A stretch of DNA of 64,000 bases from Clostridium gasigenes (GTDB taxonomy: Bacteria > Bacillota > Clostridia > Clostridiales > Clostridiaceae). The stretch covers positions 124,001-188,000 of the forward strand of contig NZ_FNJM01000002.1 of the NCBI RefSeq assembly GCF_900104115.1, given 5' to 3'. Position 1 is the first letter of the stretch. Each line of letters starts with the position of its first letter. Of this stretch, positions 44,973 to 54,127 are shown in pieces. Under the pieces are notes generated by a model that was not told the DNA's origin, did no database searches, and saw only the letters and a list, made by a program, of their open reading frames with translations. The translations under genes and the position numbers were made by a program.

Positions 44973-45181
44973 ATACCTTTCATAAATTTCTTTACTTTAA
45001 TTTTTCTATTTTTTGTCTCTTTAATATCAATAACATATATGTTATCTTTTCCAACTAAAACATCGCCCTCTTTAACAAATTCTAAGGCCTCATTTTTAGT
45101 TATTATACTCATTTCTCCTCCCGGTGATTCTATAGTTATGTTTTCCTCATGTATTCTATCTACAATAAAATATTCACACAT
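44960..45181 (-). CDS. DUF3006-like small protein
   Basis: 73 residues from MCEYFIVDRIHEENI. The order YFIVDRI, VKEGDVL and a C-terminal basic stretch (KNRKIKVKKFMKG) fits DUF3006 proteins, small beta folds often encoded beside signal peptidase or metallo-hydrolase genes. Function unknown. The ATG I use fits the family start; a TTG four codons earlier is 12 bases after GAGGTGG and is also possible. Confidence 0.65.
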   Translation of the reverse strand: MCEYFIVDRIHEENITIESPGGEMSIITKNEALEFVKEGDVLVGKDNIYVIDIKETKNRKIKVKKFMKGMWQE

Positions 45182-45329
45182 AAATAATAGCAACTTTTGT
45201 TGCTTCCACCTCGCTTTTATATATCTTTAAATTTATATATATCCCGTTTATTTCTTTATACTATAGTATATCACATTTTTTTAAATTTTTAATACTAGTA
45301 TTAGCTAATATTAAAAAAATTTATTAAAT

Positions 45330-45376
45330 AAAAAAATCTCATGCTAATTTTACTTTTCAAAGTATATTAACATGAG
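45330..45376 (-). terminator. Terminator of lysA
   Basis: Minus strand CTCATGTTAA ... TTAGCATGAG followed by ATTTTTTTATTT, 77 bases after the lysA stop. Confidence 0.75.
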
Positions 45377-45452
45377 AAGAGGTTTTCATTTCTATATAGG
45401 TAGCTGATAGAAAATAATATACTATTTAAATTAGTCTTTTTTTGGAAATGCT

Positions 45453-46745
45453 TTAAACTAGCTCATTCTCTATTAACTCTTCATAAGTTTGTCTTTTACA
45501 TACTACTCTTGCTCTATTTCCCTTAACAAATACCACTGCTGGTCTTAAGTTTTTGTTGTAGTTATTTGACATTGAGAATCCATATGCCCCTGTTGTCATT
45601 ATTGCTAATATATCTCCCCCTTGAGCCTTTGGAAGTTCTATATCTTTTATTAATATATCTCCTGATTCACAACATTTTCCTGCTATAGTTACCTTCTTAT
45701 CTAATGTCATATTCATTTTATTTGCAATACAAGCTTCATATTTTGCACTATAAAGTGCTGGTCTAATATTATCTGTCATTCCACCATCTACTGCAACATA
45801 AGTTCTAATACCTTCTATTTCTTTAATAGCTCCAATTGTATATAATGTCATACCTGCATTTCCAACTATTGATCTACCTGGTTCTATTGTTAATATTGGT
45901 TTTTCAAGTGATAATTTTTCACATACTTCATTAACTTTATTTATAATCACTTGGCAATATTCTTCAGTGCTTCTTGGCTCATCTTCATCAGTATAATGAA
46001 TTGCAAACCCGCCACCTAAATCTAATTCTGTTATTAAATGACCTGTTTCTTTCCTTATATTATCTATAAATTCAAGCATTACTTCTGCTGCATCTGCAAA
46101 TGGTTCTAAATCAAATATTTGTGACCCTATATGACAGTGAACTCCTGCAAGTTCTATATTTTCTAAAGATAAAGCATGCTTTACCGCATTCATTATTGTA
46201 TCTCCAACTGGCGCAAATCCAAATTTAGAATCTATTTGACCTGTTTTAATGTAATCATGAGTATGAGCTTCTATTCCCGGTGTTAATCTTAAATATATTT
46301 TTTGAATTTTATTATTTAATTTTGCTATTTTATTTAACTCTTCCATTTCATATAAATTATCAACAATAAATCTTCCAACCCCAAGTTCTACTCCTAAAGT
46401 CATTTCTGACAAAGTTTTGTTGTTACCATGGAAATAAGTCTTTTCTAGTGGAAATCCAGCTTTATAAGCCGTATATAATTCTCCACCTGAAACAATATCT
46501 AAATATAGCCCTTCTTTATTTATTAGCTTACACATTTCTACTGTAAGGAATGCTTTCCCTGCAAATGCTACTCTATTTCCTTCTTCACATTTAAAGTTTC
46601 TATAGTATCCTTTGCATGTATCTATTAACAATTGCTCATCCATAACATAAAGAGGTGTTCCAAATTCCTTAGCTAAACTCTCTGCTTTAACACCTCCTAT
46701 GTATAAATCATTTTCTTTACATTCCATTGCCCCAAATAATTTCAT
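45453..46745 (-). CDS. lysA: Diaminopimelate decarboxylase
   Basis: 430 residues, PLP enzyme making L-lysine from meso-diaminopimelate, last step of lysine synthesis. PLP Lys64 in FAGKAFLTVEM, HCHIGSQIF, the phosphate-binding GGGF, and the substrate-side CCESGD with EPGRSIVG are all present. AGGAGG precedes ATG. The lysine riboswitch and terminator directly upstream explain its control. Confidence 0.95.
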   Translation of the reverse strand: MKLFGAMECKENDLYIGGVKAESLAKEFGTPLYVMDEQLLIDTCKGYYRNFKCEEGNRVAFAGKAFLTVEMCKLINKEGLYLDIVSGGELYTAYKAGFPLEKTYFHGNNKTLSEMTLGVELGVGRFIVDNLYEMEELNKIAKLNNKIQKIYLRLTPGIEAHTHDYIKTGQIDSKFGFAPVGDTIMNAVKHALSLENIELAGVHCHIGSQIFDLEPFADAAEVMLEFIDNIRKETGHLITELDLGGGFAIHYTDEDEPRSTEEYCQVIINKVNEVCEKLSLEKPILTIEPGRSIVGNAGMTLYTIGAIKEIEGIRTYVAVDGGMTDNIRPALYSAKYEACIANKMNMTLDKKVTIAGKCCESGDILIKDIELPKAQGGDILAIMTTGAYGFSMSNNYNKNLRPAVVFVKGNRARVVCKRQTYEELIENELV

Positions 46746-46835
46746 GATTTTTCCTCCTAATTTTTACTTTAATCATCTTAAGTCGTTATTTTTTAAGATG
46801 CCTTAAGTCCTTATTTTTTATTCTTTATTTTTTTG

Positions 46836-46868
46836 TAAAATAAAACACCATGGAATAATTCCATGGTG
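46836..46868 (-). terminator. Riboswitch-controlled terminator before lysA
   Basis: CACCATGGAATTATTCCATGGTG on the minus strand (split as CACCATGGAA and TTCCATGGTG arms) followed by TTTTATTTT. It lies between the lysine aptamer and lysA, the place of the expression platform. Confidence 0.85.
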
Positions 46869-46971
46869 GTAGATACTATTTAAGGCTTATATGCATTTTG
46901 CTTAAAATTTTAATTTGTTCTATTTTTCTAAAAATTAATAAAATAGAATTTATCTTTGAATTAAAATATTT

Positions 46972-47148
46972 AAACCTAGCAAACCTCGCTAGCGCTTCAC
47001 TTACGTGACAGTCATACACATATTATATGTACACCCAAAAACAAGTTTTTGCAACACTTATTTCTTCGGCCATTTTACCTTTCCTTATTAGTCTTAGCTT
47101 GCTAGCTCTTAATAAGTACTCTTTAAATATGGCACCTCTACCTTGGTA
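46972..47148 (-). promoter_or_regulatory. Lysine riboswitch (L box)
   Basis: On the minus strand the ordered L-box signatures are visible: GGTAGAGGTGC, AAGAGTA, GGAAAGG, GGCCGAAG, ACTGTCACG and a closing GCGCTAGCGAGG. These match the lysine aptamer. With lysine bound the downstream terminator should form and lysA be switched off. Confidence 0.88.
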
Positions 47149-47247
47149 ATTATCTTTTAATCTTATTATATGATACTTTACAATTTATGATACCATAATT
47201 TTCAGAAAAATCAATCTTTATCTTAGAAACAGCATCCATTTATTGTT

Positions 47248-47661
47248 TTACTTTCCACAATTTTTACTTGCACTAATTAAAAAGCCTATACAAGAAAATA
47301 AAATGTTTTTTAATAATAACATTGATGCATTATCTATATCAACTATATAGATATAACCTACCATTATTACTATAGTTATAGTAATTGATATTATCCCAAC
47401 CACTAAATTTCTAAAAAACATAACTTTTTCGTTACAATTCGTCTTATTTTGACTACAATTTTCTAATAAGAAACCTATTATAGAAGAAAATATGGTTCTA
47501 ATTGCAACTAAATTATCAACATTTTTTAAATCTGGATTAAATACAGAAAATATTATTAAACCGAAACTTAACATAGCTATAATGAATAATATTTTATAGG
47601 TTATATAGATAGATTGCCATTTTTTCAGAGAATATTCTAATCTATGCTTAATCCATTTCAC
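47248..47661 (-). CDS. Small membrane protein of unknown function
   Basis: 137 residues with four predicted membrane segments at about 23-42, 54-70, 84-106 and 115-130. A basic N-terminus (WIKHRLEYSLKKWQS) should face the cytoplasm. No family recognised. GTG start with GAGGGTGG upstream. It lies upstream of the lysine riboswitch on the same strand and is probably its own unit. Confidence 0.55.
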   Translation of the reverse strand: MKWIKHRLEYSLKKWQSIYITYKILFIIAMLSFGLIIFSVFNPDLKNVDNLVAIRTIFSSIIGFLLENCSQNKTNCNEKVMFFRNLVVGIISITITIVIMVGYIYIVDIDNASMLLLKNILFSCIGFLISASKNCGK

Positions 47662-47810
47662 CTATTAACCACCCTCTTCTTTTGTGTTTTTAAAAATTTA
47701 TTTTCATTTTATATAATATGTATAGTTATTAGGATAGGTAACCACTTCTTTAATCATTTTTTTAAATTGCATTATTTATAGTTTTTTAAGATAACTTAAT
47801 TAATAATAGG

Positions 47811-47849
47811 ATTAAAGCCTAACTAAATTTATTTTAGTTAGGCTTTAAT
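47811..47849. terminator. Hairpin after asnB
   Basis: ATTAAAGCCTAACTAAA and TTTAGTTAGGCTTTAAT perfect arms of 17 bases. The U run is stronger on the plus strand, but only asnB ends here on the minus strand. Confidence 0.7.
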
Positions 47850-47870
47850 TTTTTTGAAGATGCCTTGTTT

Positions 47871-49709
47871 TTAAACCAGCTTAACTTTATATTCTTCTAA
47901 CCAGGTGTTAATTTGAATTAAATATGCTATTAATTGTGGCCCAGTCATTAATTGTCCAAACCAAGGTGTTTTATATGCTTTCCCCCTTGAATCTACTATT
48001 TCTTTAACTTTCTTTTCATCTATAATACTTAAAATAGGTGAATTTGAATCTTGCAAAATACCATTCATTACGCCACATACCATATCTGTATATATTGGGT
48101 TATGAGTTTTTGGGAATGGGCTTTTCTTTCTATAAATTATTTCCTCTGGTAAAAGTCCTTCTAATGACTTTCTTAATAGACCCTTCTCCCTACCATTTAA
48201 CAATTTTATATCTGTAGGAATGTTAAATGCATATTCTACCAACCTAATGTCTGCAAAGGGAACCCTAACCTCTAGGCTATTTGCCATACTCATTCTATCT
48301 TTTCTATTTAAAAGATTAACCATAAACCATTTCAAATTTAATGCAAATAATTCTCTCATTCTATATTCAGTTTTGCTTTCACCATACAAATGAGGCACTG
48401 ATTTTAATGTTTGATTATATTTTTCATTTGCAAAATCCTCTATTTTTAAACCTTTAAGTGATGGGTTTAAAATATCTTTTCTATCATTTATAAATCTTGA
48501 CCAAGGAAATGTCTTAGCATTTATTAACTCTTCATTGGTAAACCATGGGTATCCCCCAAATAATTCATCTGCACATTCTCCAGATAGTGCTACAACAAAA
48601 TCTTTCTTAACCTCTTTGCAAAATAAATATAATGATGAATCTACATCAGCCATACCTGGCATGTCTCTACCTATTGTTGCTTCTTTTAAATAATCTACTA
48701 AATCTTTTTGATCTAAAACAACATCTCTATGATCTGTATTTAGAAATTTAGACATTTTCCTAGCCCAATATTTATCTGATGATGGTTGATAAAATGAGCT
48801 TTCAAAATATTTTTCATTATCTTTATAATCAATACAATAAGTTGTTAGCTGTTTATTTTTCTTTTTATACTCTTCTGCTGCAATTGCAGAAATAGCTGAT
48901 GAATCTAACCCACCCGATAAAAATGTACATAATGGCACATCACCTACTAGTTGTCTCTTAATAGCATCCGTTAATAACTCTCTAACATGTTCTACTGCAT
49001 CATCTTCACTTTCAGTAAAATCTTTAGCAATAAGCTTCCAATACTCTTTTTCCTGTATATTTTCTTTAGTTATAACTACATAATGAGCTGGATGAACTTC
49101 TTTTATATTTTTATAAAGTCCACTTCCTGGAGATACAGCCGGTCCTAAAGCAAATAATTCTGTTAACCCATCTTTATCAATTTCTGCATCTACTTGTGGG
49201 TGCTCTAATAAACTTTTAATTTCTGATCCAAATATGAAGTTGCCATTCTTAATTGTATAAAATAAAGGTTTAACGCCCATTGCATCTCTAGCTAAGAAAA
49301 CTCTATTATCTTTTTTATCATATATTGCAAAAGCAAATATACCATTAAGTTTAGATACACAATCATAACCCCATTTAATATATGATGTTAACAAAACTTC
49401 TGTATCTGAATATGATTCAAACCTAAATCCATCTTCTAATAACTCCCGGCGCAAATCTTCTGTGTTATATAGCTCTCCATTATATACAATAATATATTCT
49501 TTATTATTTACAGTTTTTTTCATTGGTTGTTTTCCACCTTCAGGGTCAACAACTACAAGTCTCCTATGTCCAAGCATAACATTGTTAGACACAAAGTACC
49601 CTTCTGCATTTGGTCCTCTATAAGCTAATGTATTAGTCATATTTTTCAATATATTTTCTTCTTTTCCTATATTGTTATTAAAATTAACAAAACCAGTTAT
49701 TCCACACAT
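47871..49709 (-). CDS. asnB: Asparagine synthase (glutamine-hydrolysing)
   Basis: 612 residues. The N-terminal nucleophile Cys2 (MCGITGF) and RGPNAEGYF belong to the class II glutaminase domain (about 1-210). The synthetase domain has the PP-motif FLSGGLDSSAISA and later GECADELFGGYPWF. It makes asparagine from aspartate with glutamine nitrogen and ATP. Some AsnB paralogues amidate cell wall diaminopimelate instead, a point worth noting beside lysA. AAAGAAGG before ATG. Confidence 0.94.
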   Translation of the reverse strand: MCGITGFVNFNNNIGKEENILKNMTNTLAYRGPNAEGYFVSNNVMLGHRRLVVVDPEGGKQPMKKTVNNKEYIIVYNGELYNTEDLRRELLEDGFRFESYSDTEVLLTSYIKWGYDCVSKLNGIFAFAIYDKKDNRVFLARDAMGVKPLFYTIKNGNFIFGSEIKSLLEHPQVDAEIDKDGLTELFALGPAVSPGSGLYKNIKEVHPAHYVVITKENIQEKEYWKLIAKDFTESEDDAVEHVRELLTDAIKRQLVGDVPLCTFLSGGLDSSAISAIAAEEYKKKNKQLTTYCIDYKDNEKYFESSFYQPSSDKYWARKMSKFLNTDHRDVVLDQKDLVDYLKEATIGRDMPGMADVDSSLYLFCKEVKKDFVVALSGECADELFGGYPWFTNEELINAKTFPWSRFINDRKDILNPSLKGLKIEDFANEKYNQTLKSVPHLYGESKTEYRMRELFALNLKWFMVNLLNRKDRMSMANSLEVRVPFADIRLVEYAFNIPTDIKLLNGREKGLLRKSLEGLLPEEIIYRKKSPFPKTHNPIYTDMVCGVMNGILQDSNSPILSIIDEKKVKEIVDSRGKAYKTPWFGQLMTGPQLIAYLIQINTWLEEYKVKLV

Positions 49710-49861
49710 ATGAATACCTTCTTTCTATATATATATATTAATATGTTATTTTTTATTTATTGGTTCGTTAAATTAATATAAAAATCAACTTATACGATTA
49801 TATATAATTCTTTGTATATATTAAAAATTTTTATTATTGTAGATACACATATATTAATTAA

Positions 49862-49907
49862 TAAAAAAGTGATAAAATTGCGGTTTTAATTCCACAGTTT
49901 CATCACT
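49862..49907 (-). terminator. Terminator of the TIM-barrel gene
   Basis: Minus strand AGTGATGAAACTGTGG and CCGCAATTTTATCACT pair over 16 positions with wobbles, then TTTTTT. 33 bases after the stop. Confidence 0.75.
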
Positions 49908-49939
49908 CTTAACATTACTAAGCCGTTGTAAAATAAATA

Positions 49940-50614
49940 TTAAATCCCTCTATATTTGTCCATAAGTTCACCCATAATCTCACCTGCTGCTGGTGGAGTG
50001 TAGGTTATTGCATTTGCACCGGCTTCTATAGTTTCCATTACAGATTCTTCAGTTGGTCCACCTGTTGCAATAATAGGAAATTCAGGATACTCTTTTCTTA
50101 TTTTCCTAACTATTTCTGGTGTGTTTTTTCCACCTGATACATTAAATATAGTTGCTCCAGCTCCTATTCTTTCATTTATATCTTCACATTGTGAAACTAT
50201 TGTAACTATTAAAGGTATATCTATTGTTTCTCTAATTCTTCTTATTATTTCATTTGAGGTTGGTGCATTAACAACTACGCCCATAGCCCCTTTAAATTCT
50301 GCATCTAATGCGAGGTTAACTACTCTTTTCCCCTGAGTAATTCCTCCTCCTACGCCACAAAACACCGGTACATCAGCTGCCATAACTAAAGCTTGAGTTA
50401 TTAATGGTTGCGGTGTAAATGGATATACAGCTATAATTGCATCCGCATTTGTATTTCTTATAATTGCAACATCCGTTGTAAATAATAAGGATTTTATTCT
50501 TTTACCAAATATTTTTATTCCACTACATTCCCTAATACACGTGGGCACTTCAACTACATGATTTCTTAATGCGCCTTTAATTTCCGGAACATGTTTTATC
50601 TTCTTAACTTGCAT
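49940..50614 (-). CDS. TIM-barrel protein of unknown specificity
   Basis: About 224 residues with alternating beta/alpha pattern. Glycine loops VFCGVGGGIT, GATIFNVSGGK and IIATGGPTEESV are typical phosphate-binding ends of a TIM barrel like those of NanE, ThiG or phosphate-sugar epimerases. Clostridial relatives are usually called hydrolases or barrel proteins with no proven role. Start at the second Met (MQVKKIKHVP), 11 bases after GGAGG; the first ATG overlaps that site. Single gene. Confidence 0.65.
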   Translation of the reverse strand: MQVKKIKHVPEIKGALRNHVVEVPTCIRECSGIKIFGKRIKSLLFTTDVAIIRNTNADAIIAVYPFTPQPLITQALVMAADVPVFCGVGGGITQGKRVVNLALDAEFKGAMGVVVNAPTSNEIIRRIRETIDIPLIVTIVSQCEDINERIGAGATIFNVSGGKNTPEIVRKIRKEYPEFPIIATGGPTEESVMETIEAGANAITYTPPAAGEIMGELMDKYRGI

Positions 50615-50942
50615 TATATGTCCATCCTCCACCTAAGGCACACTAAAATAGATACTACCCATATTATAGTATCTTTTAACCTGCCTATTTTTATTTATGT
50701 TAGTGATCTTGAAAAAAATAACTAACCCTATCTCTTAAGTCATTTTCTATTTAAATATAATTATACTCCATTATTTTTATATTTATATACCCCTAATAAA
50801 TTTTATTTTGTAATTCTTTTCAAGAAAAACATTTTTTACTATTTAAATCCATGTTAAAATAGTAAATATTAGAAATATTTCGAACTTATTATTTTTTTGA
50901 TAGCATCTTATTTAAATTTAGTTTATAAAGGAGATAAATTTT
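50615..50942. other. Intergenic region between divergent genes
   Basis: Contains an AAGGCACACTAAAATAGATA repeat fragment near 50636 and TTAGTGATCTTGAAAAAAATAAC near 50700, both of the AT-rich family. AAAGGAG precedes the DUF1576 gene. No firm promoter. Confidence 0.4.
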
Positions 50943-52184
50943 ATGACAATAAAAAGGCAAATCTATCCACCTTATACTGTTCTTTTAATAATGTATATTA
51001 TGTTCATAGTTTTTGCATTAATAGTTGATTCTCCAATGAATATACTTTTAGGATTAAAGAAAATAATTCTAACCCCCGATATTTTAATTACTGATTATAT
51101 GGAAATAGGAGGAATTGGAGCAGCTTTTGTAAACGCCGCCTTAACAAGTATTATTTCCATTGCTATCTTAGTTTTCATAGGGATAAAGCCAAACGGTTCT
51201 ACTATAATGGCACTTTGGCTGATGACTGGATTTTCTTTCTTTGGAAAAAACATTTTAAATATATGGCCAATTATGCTTGGTGTATATTTATTTTCAAGAT
51301 ATCAAAAAGAACCTTTTTTAAACTATACACTTGTTGCACTACTTTCCACCACTCTTGCACCAACTGTTAGTCAGCTTAGTTTTACTGGGCTATTTACTCC
51401 AGGCGGTGGATTTATAATTGGAAATATCATAGGAATATTTACAGGATTCATTTTAGCTCCTATAGCTGCCCATTGTATTAAAGCTCATAATGGTTATAAT
51501 TTATATAATATAGGATTTGCTAGTGGGTTACTTGCAACTTTATTAATGTCTATTTTAAGAGGCGTTGGAATTGATTTCGATACTAGACTCATTTGGTACA
51601 CAGGTTCTAATGGTATTTTTACAATATTTTTATTTATTATATGCATTTACTTAATTGCTATTGGATTAATTTACGGAGAAAATAATAAGCTTAACCTTAA
51701 AGGAATTAGTAAACAATCTGGTAGATTAGTTAGTGATTTTTATCTTTTATTTGGACCATCTACCTATATAAACATGGGGATTCTTGGTCTTGCATCCACT
51801 ACCTTTGTACTATTTATCAAAGGTGATTTAAACGGACCTACTATATGTGCTATTTTTACTATTATGGGATTTGGATGTTTTGGAAAACATTTAAAGAATA
51901 TAAGTCCTGTTATTATAGGAGCTTGCCTTGCAGCTTTTATACGTACTGATCCACTTAACTCTCCAAATATAATTTTATCAATCCTGTTTTCAACAGCACT
52001 TGCTCCTATTTCAGGTAAATTTGGATGGAAAATTGGACTACTCGCAGGATTCCTACATTTAAATATGGTGACTAATATTGGATACCTTCACGGTGGTCTT
52101 AATTTATATAACAATGGTTTAGCTGCTGGTTTTGTAGCTATGATTCTTATTCCGTTAATAACTACATTTAAGAAGGAGCTTTAA
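50943..52184 (+). CDS. DUF1576 membrane protein
   Basis: 413 residues, about eleven membrane segments. Two halves resemble each other: FSFFGKNILNIWPIMLGVYL in the first and GFGCFGKHLKNISPVIIGAC in the second, then LAPTVSQL and LAPISGKF, so the protein looks like an internal repeat, as in many transporters. This pattern is that of DUF1576. Role unknown. AAAGGAG before ATG. It shares its message with the small gene that follows 2 bases later. Confidence 0.8.
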   Translation: MTIKRQIYPPYTVLLIMYIMFIVFALIVDSPMNILLGLKKIILTPDILITDYMEIGGIGAAFVNAALTSIISIAILVFIGIKPNGSTIMALWLMTGFSFFGKNILNIWPIMLGVYLFSRYQKEPFLNYTLVALLSTTLAPTVSQLSFTGLFTPGGGFIIGNIIGIFTGFILAPIAAHCIKAHNGYNLYNIGFASGLLATLLMSILRGVGIDFDTRLIWYTGSNGIFTIFLFIICIYLIAIGLIYGENNKLNLKGISKQSGRLVSDFYLLFGPSTYINMGILGLASTTFVLFIKGDLNGPTICAIFTIMGFGCFGKHLKNISPVIIGACLAAFIRTDPLNSPNIILSILFSTALAPISGKFGWKIGLLAGFLHLNMVTNIGYLHGGLNLYNNGLAAGFVAMILIPLITTFKKEL

Positions 52185-52186
52185 AC

Positions 52187-52531
52187 ATGAAATTTAAATT
52201 AGAAAAAAATATAAGAATAATAAGTGAACTTATAGCCTATTTTCACAAACTTGGTACTGATGATGTACATATAGATATGGGAACTGACGAAAATAATTCA
52301 TATTTCTATATATCAGGTATAGTTGAAACTTTACCAAAAGGTGAACTTGAAAATTTAAATATGATATTAAATACTAAAAGACAACATGAAGTTGAACAAT
52401 ATTATTGGCACCTTAGTGGAGAAAGTGAATATGATTGCGAACTAACCCTAGTTGGAATGATGATTGATAAAGTTGACATTTCATATATAGGTGATATTTT
52501 AACACTAAAAATGTTTAGAAAAGAAAATTAG
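52187..52531 (+). CDS. Small soluble protein paired with DUF1576
   Basis: 114 residues, soluble alpha/beta. It opens FKLEKNIRIISELIAYFHKL, followed by DDVHIDMGTDENNSYFYISG. No family I can name, but a short soluble partner directly after the DUF1576 gene (AAGGAG site inside the previous gene) suggests a joint role at the membrane. Confidence 0.65.
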   Translation: MKFKLEKNIRIISELIAYFHKLGTDDVHIDMGTDENNSYFYISGIVETLPKGELENLNMILNTKRQHEVEQYYWHLSGESEYDCELTLVGMMIDKVDISYIGDILTLKMFRKEN

Positions 52532-52597
52532 GCACTTGAAAATAAATAATAGACCAATATGCTAGCATATTGGTCTATTATTTATTTGATTGTGCCT
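52530..52597. repeat. AT-rich palindromic repeat with AGGCAC ends, most complete copy
   Basis: AGGCAC at the left and GTGCCT at the right enclose a 48-base perfect palindrome (52540-52587) centred on GCTAGC, with inner arms ATAGACCAATAT. It starts at the stop of the preceding gene and probably doubles as its terminator. Confidence 0.75.
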
Positions 52598-52665
52598 TAA
52601 ATCATTTCATAATAATTTGAAATCTACATATACTAAAATAAATGTAGAAAGGAATGTGATTTTAG

Positions 52666-53235
52666 ATGAAGAATGGTTTTAAAATATTAATTGGCTTAAT
52701 TTTAGTACTTGTTATTTTAGTTATGCCTGCAATTGGAGGCTACAACAAGTTAGTTTCACTAGAACAAACTGTAAATACTAGCGAAGCAAACATTGATACT
52801 CAACTTCAAAGAAGATCGGATTTAATTCCAAGCTTAGTTAATACTGTAAAAGGATATGCAACTCAAGAAAAAGATATATTCACAGACATAGCTAATGCAA
52901 GAAGTAAGCTAGCTGGTGCTTCTAATGTATCTGAGCGAGCTGCTGCTGATGGAGAGCTTTCTAATTCTCTTTCACGACTACTTGTAGTTGTTGAAAATTA
53001 TCCAGATTTAAAATCAAATCAAAACTTTAGTGATTTATCAATTCAATTAGAAGGAACTGAAAATAGAATTGCTGTATCAAGACAAGATTACAATACTGCA
53101 GTAACTCAATATAATACAAAGAGAAGAAGATTTCCTACTAATATAACAGCCTCATTATTTGGTTTTCAAGAAAGACCACTTTACAAAGCAAGTGAGGGCG
53201 CAAATGAAGTTCCGATTGTTGATTTTAGTAGTTAA
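52666..53235 (+). CDS. LemA-family membrane protein
   Basis: 189 residues. N-terminal membrane helix at about 6-24 with a short outside end, then a four-helix coiled bundle with the family signatures NIDTQLQRRSDLIPSLVNTV, ENYPDLKSNQNF and TENRIAVSRQDYN. LemA proteins usually sit beside TPM-domain or HtpX genes, as here; the biochemical role is unclear. GAAAGGA before ATG. The TPM gene follows 2 bases after the stop. Confidence 0.92.
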   Translation: MKNGFKILIGLILVLVILVMPAIGGYNKLVSLEQTVNTSEANIDTQLQRRSDLIPSLVNTVKGYATQEKDIFTDIANARSKLAGASNVSERAAADGELSNSLSRLLVVVENYPDLKSNQNFSDLSIQLEGTENRIAVSRQDYNTAVTQYNTKRRRFPTNITASLFGFQERPLYKASEGANEVPIVDFSS

Positions 53236-53237
53236 AA

Positions 53238-54035
53238 ATGATTACTAAAAATAAATTTTCAAAAATATTTCTATCTTCTCTCTTTTTAGTGTTTTTAATT
53301 TTTTCTTTTCCTGTAACTGCTGCAAGTGAATTCCCTAGCCCGACAAACTATAAATATTCAAATGATTATGTTGGTGTAATAAATGATTCAGATGCCAAAA
53401 ATATTATATCTATAGGAAAAGAACTAGAAGATAAAACTGGTGCACAAGCTACTATAGTTATAATAGATTCCACTAACGGAATTCCAATTGAAGACTATGC
53501 GCTTAACCTATTTAGGAACTGGGGGCTTGGTCAAAAGAACAAAGATAACGGTTTATTAATTCTTTTAGCCATAAATGACAAGGCCTGGAGAGTAGAAGTT
53601 GGTCGTGGTCTTGAAGGTGCTATTCCCGATGCATTAAGCAACAGAGTTATGGATTCTATTGCAAAACCAAGCTTTATAAACGGTAACTATGCTGAAGGAT
53701 TACTTAAATCATATAGCGTATTTTCTGATTACATAGCTACAGAATACGGAGTTACTTTAGATAAATCCTTAAATATAACACTACCTAATGAGCCTATTGC
53801 TAATTCAACCTCCAACATAGGTCTTGGCATTGGAGCCGGAATACTGGCAATATTATTTTTACTAGATATGATATTAAATAGAGGAAGAGTTTCTTCTACA
53901 TTAATTCAACTTATGTTTTTAAGTAGTTTAGGCAGAAGAAATGGTCCTGGTGGTGGTTCTTCTGGTGGTGGCGGAGGCTTCGGTGGTTTTGGCGGGGGTT
54001 CTTCTGGTGGTGGCGGTTCCTCTGGTGGCTGGTAA
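53238..54035 (+). CDS. TPM-domain (YgcG-like) membrane protein
   Basis: 265 residues. Signal peptide about 1-29, TPM domain about 38-165 (NDYVGVINDSDAKN, LLILLAINDKAWRVEVGRGL), a membrane helix about 195-212, and a tail of Gly/Ser ending in GGSSGGGGSSGGW. Plant TLP18.3 relatives with this fold have phosphatase activity and act in photosystem repair; the bacterial role is unknown. Operon with LemA. Confidence 0.9.
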   Translation: MITKNKFSKIFLSSLFLVFLIFSFPVTAASEFPSPTNYKYSNDYVGVINDSDAKNIISIGKELEDKTGAQATIVIIDSTNGIPIEDYALNLFRNWGLGQKNKDNGLLILLAINDKAWRVEVGRGLEGAIPDALSNRVMDSIAKPSFINGNYAEGLLKSYSVFSDYIATEYGVTLDKSLNITLPNEPIANSTSNIGLGIGAGILAILFLLDMILNRGRVSSTLIQLMFLSSLGRRNGPGGGSSGGGGGFGGFGGGSSGGGGSSGGW

Positions 54036-54052
54036 TTTTTTTATAAAATAAA

Positions 54053-54098
54053 AAAGTGCAAGTAAATTTTTTTATAAAATCTACTTACACTTTTTTTA
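54053..54098. terminator. Bidirectional terminator
   Basis: AAAAAAGTG and CACTTTTTTT arms with a partly paired AAGTA/TACTT core, between the convergent TPM and chemoreceptor genes. Confidence 0.7.
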
Positions 54099-54127
54099 TT
54101 ATTCATAAGAAAATAGTTCGTCCTTAT

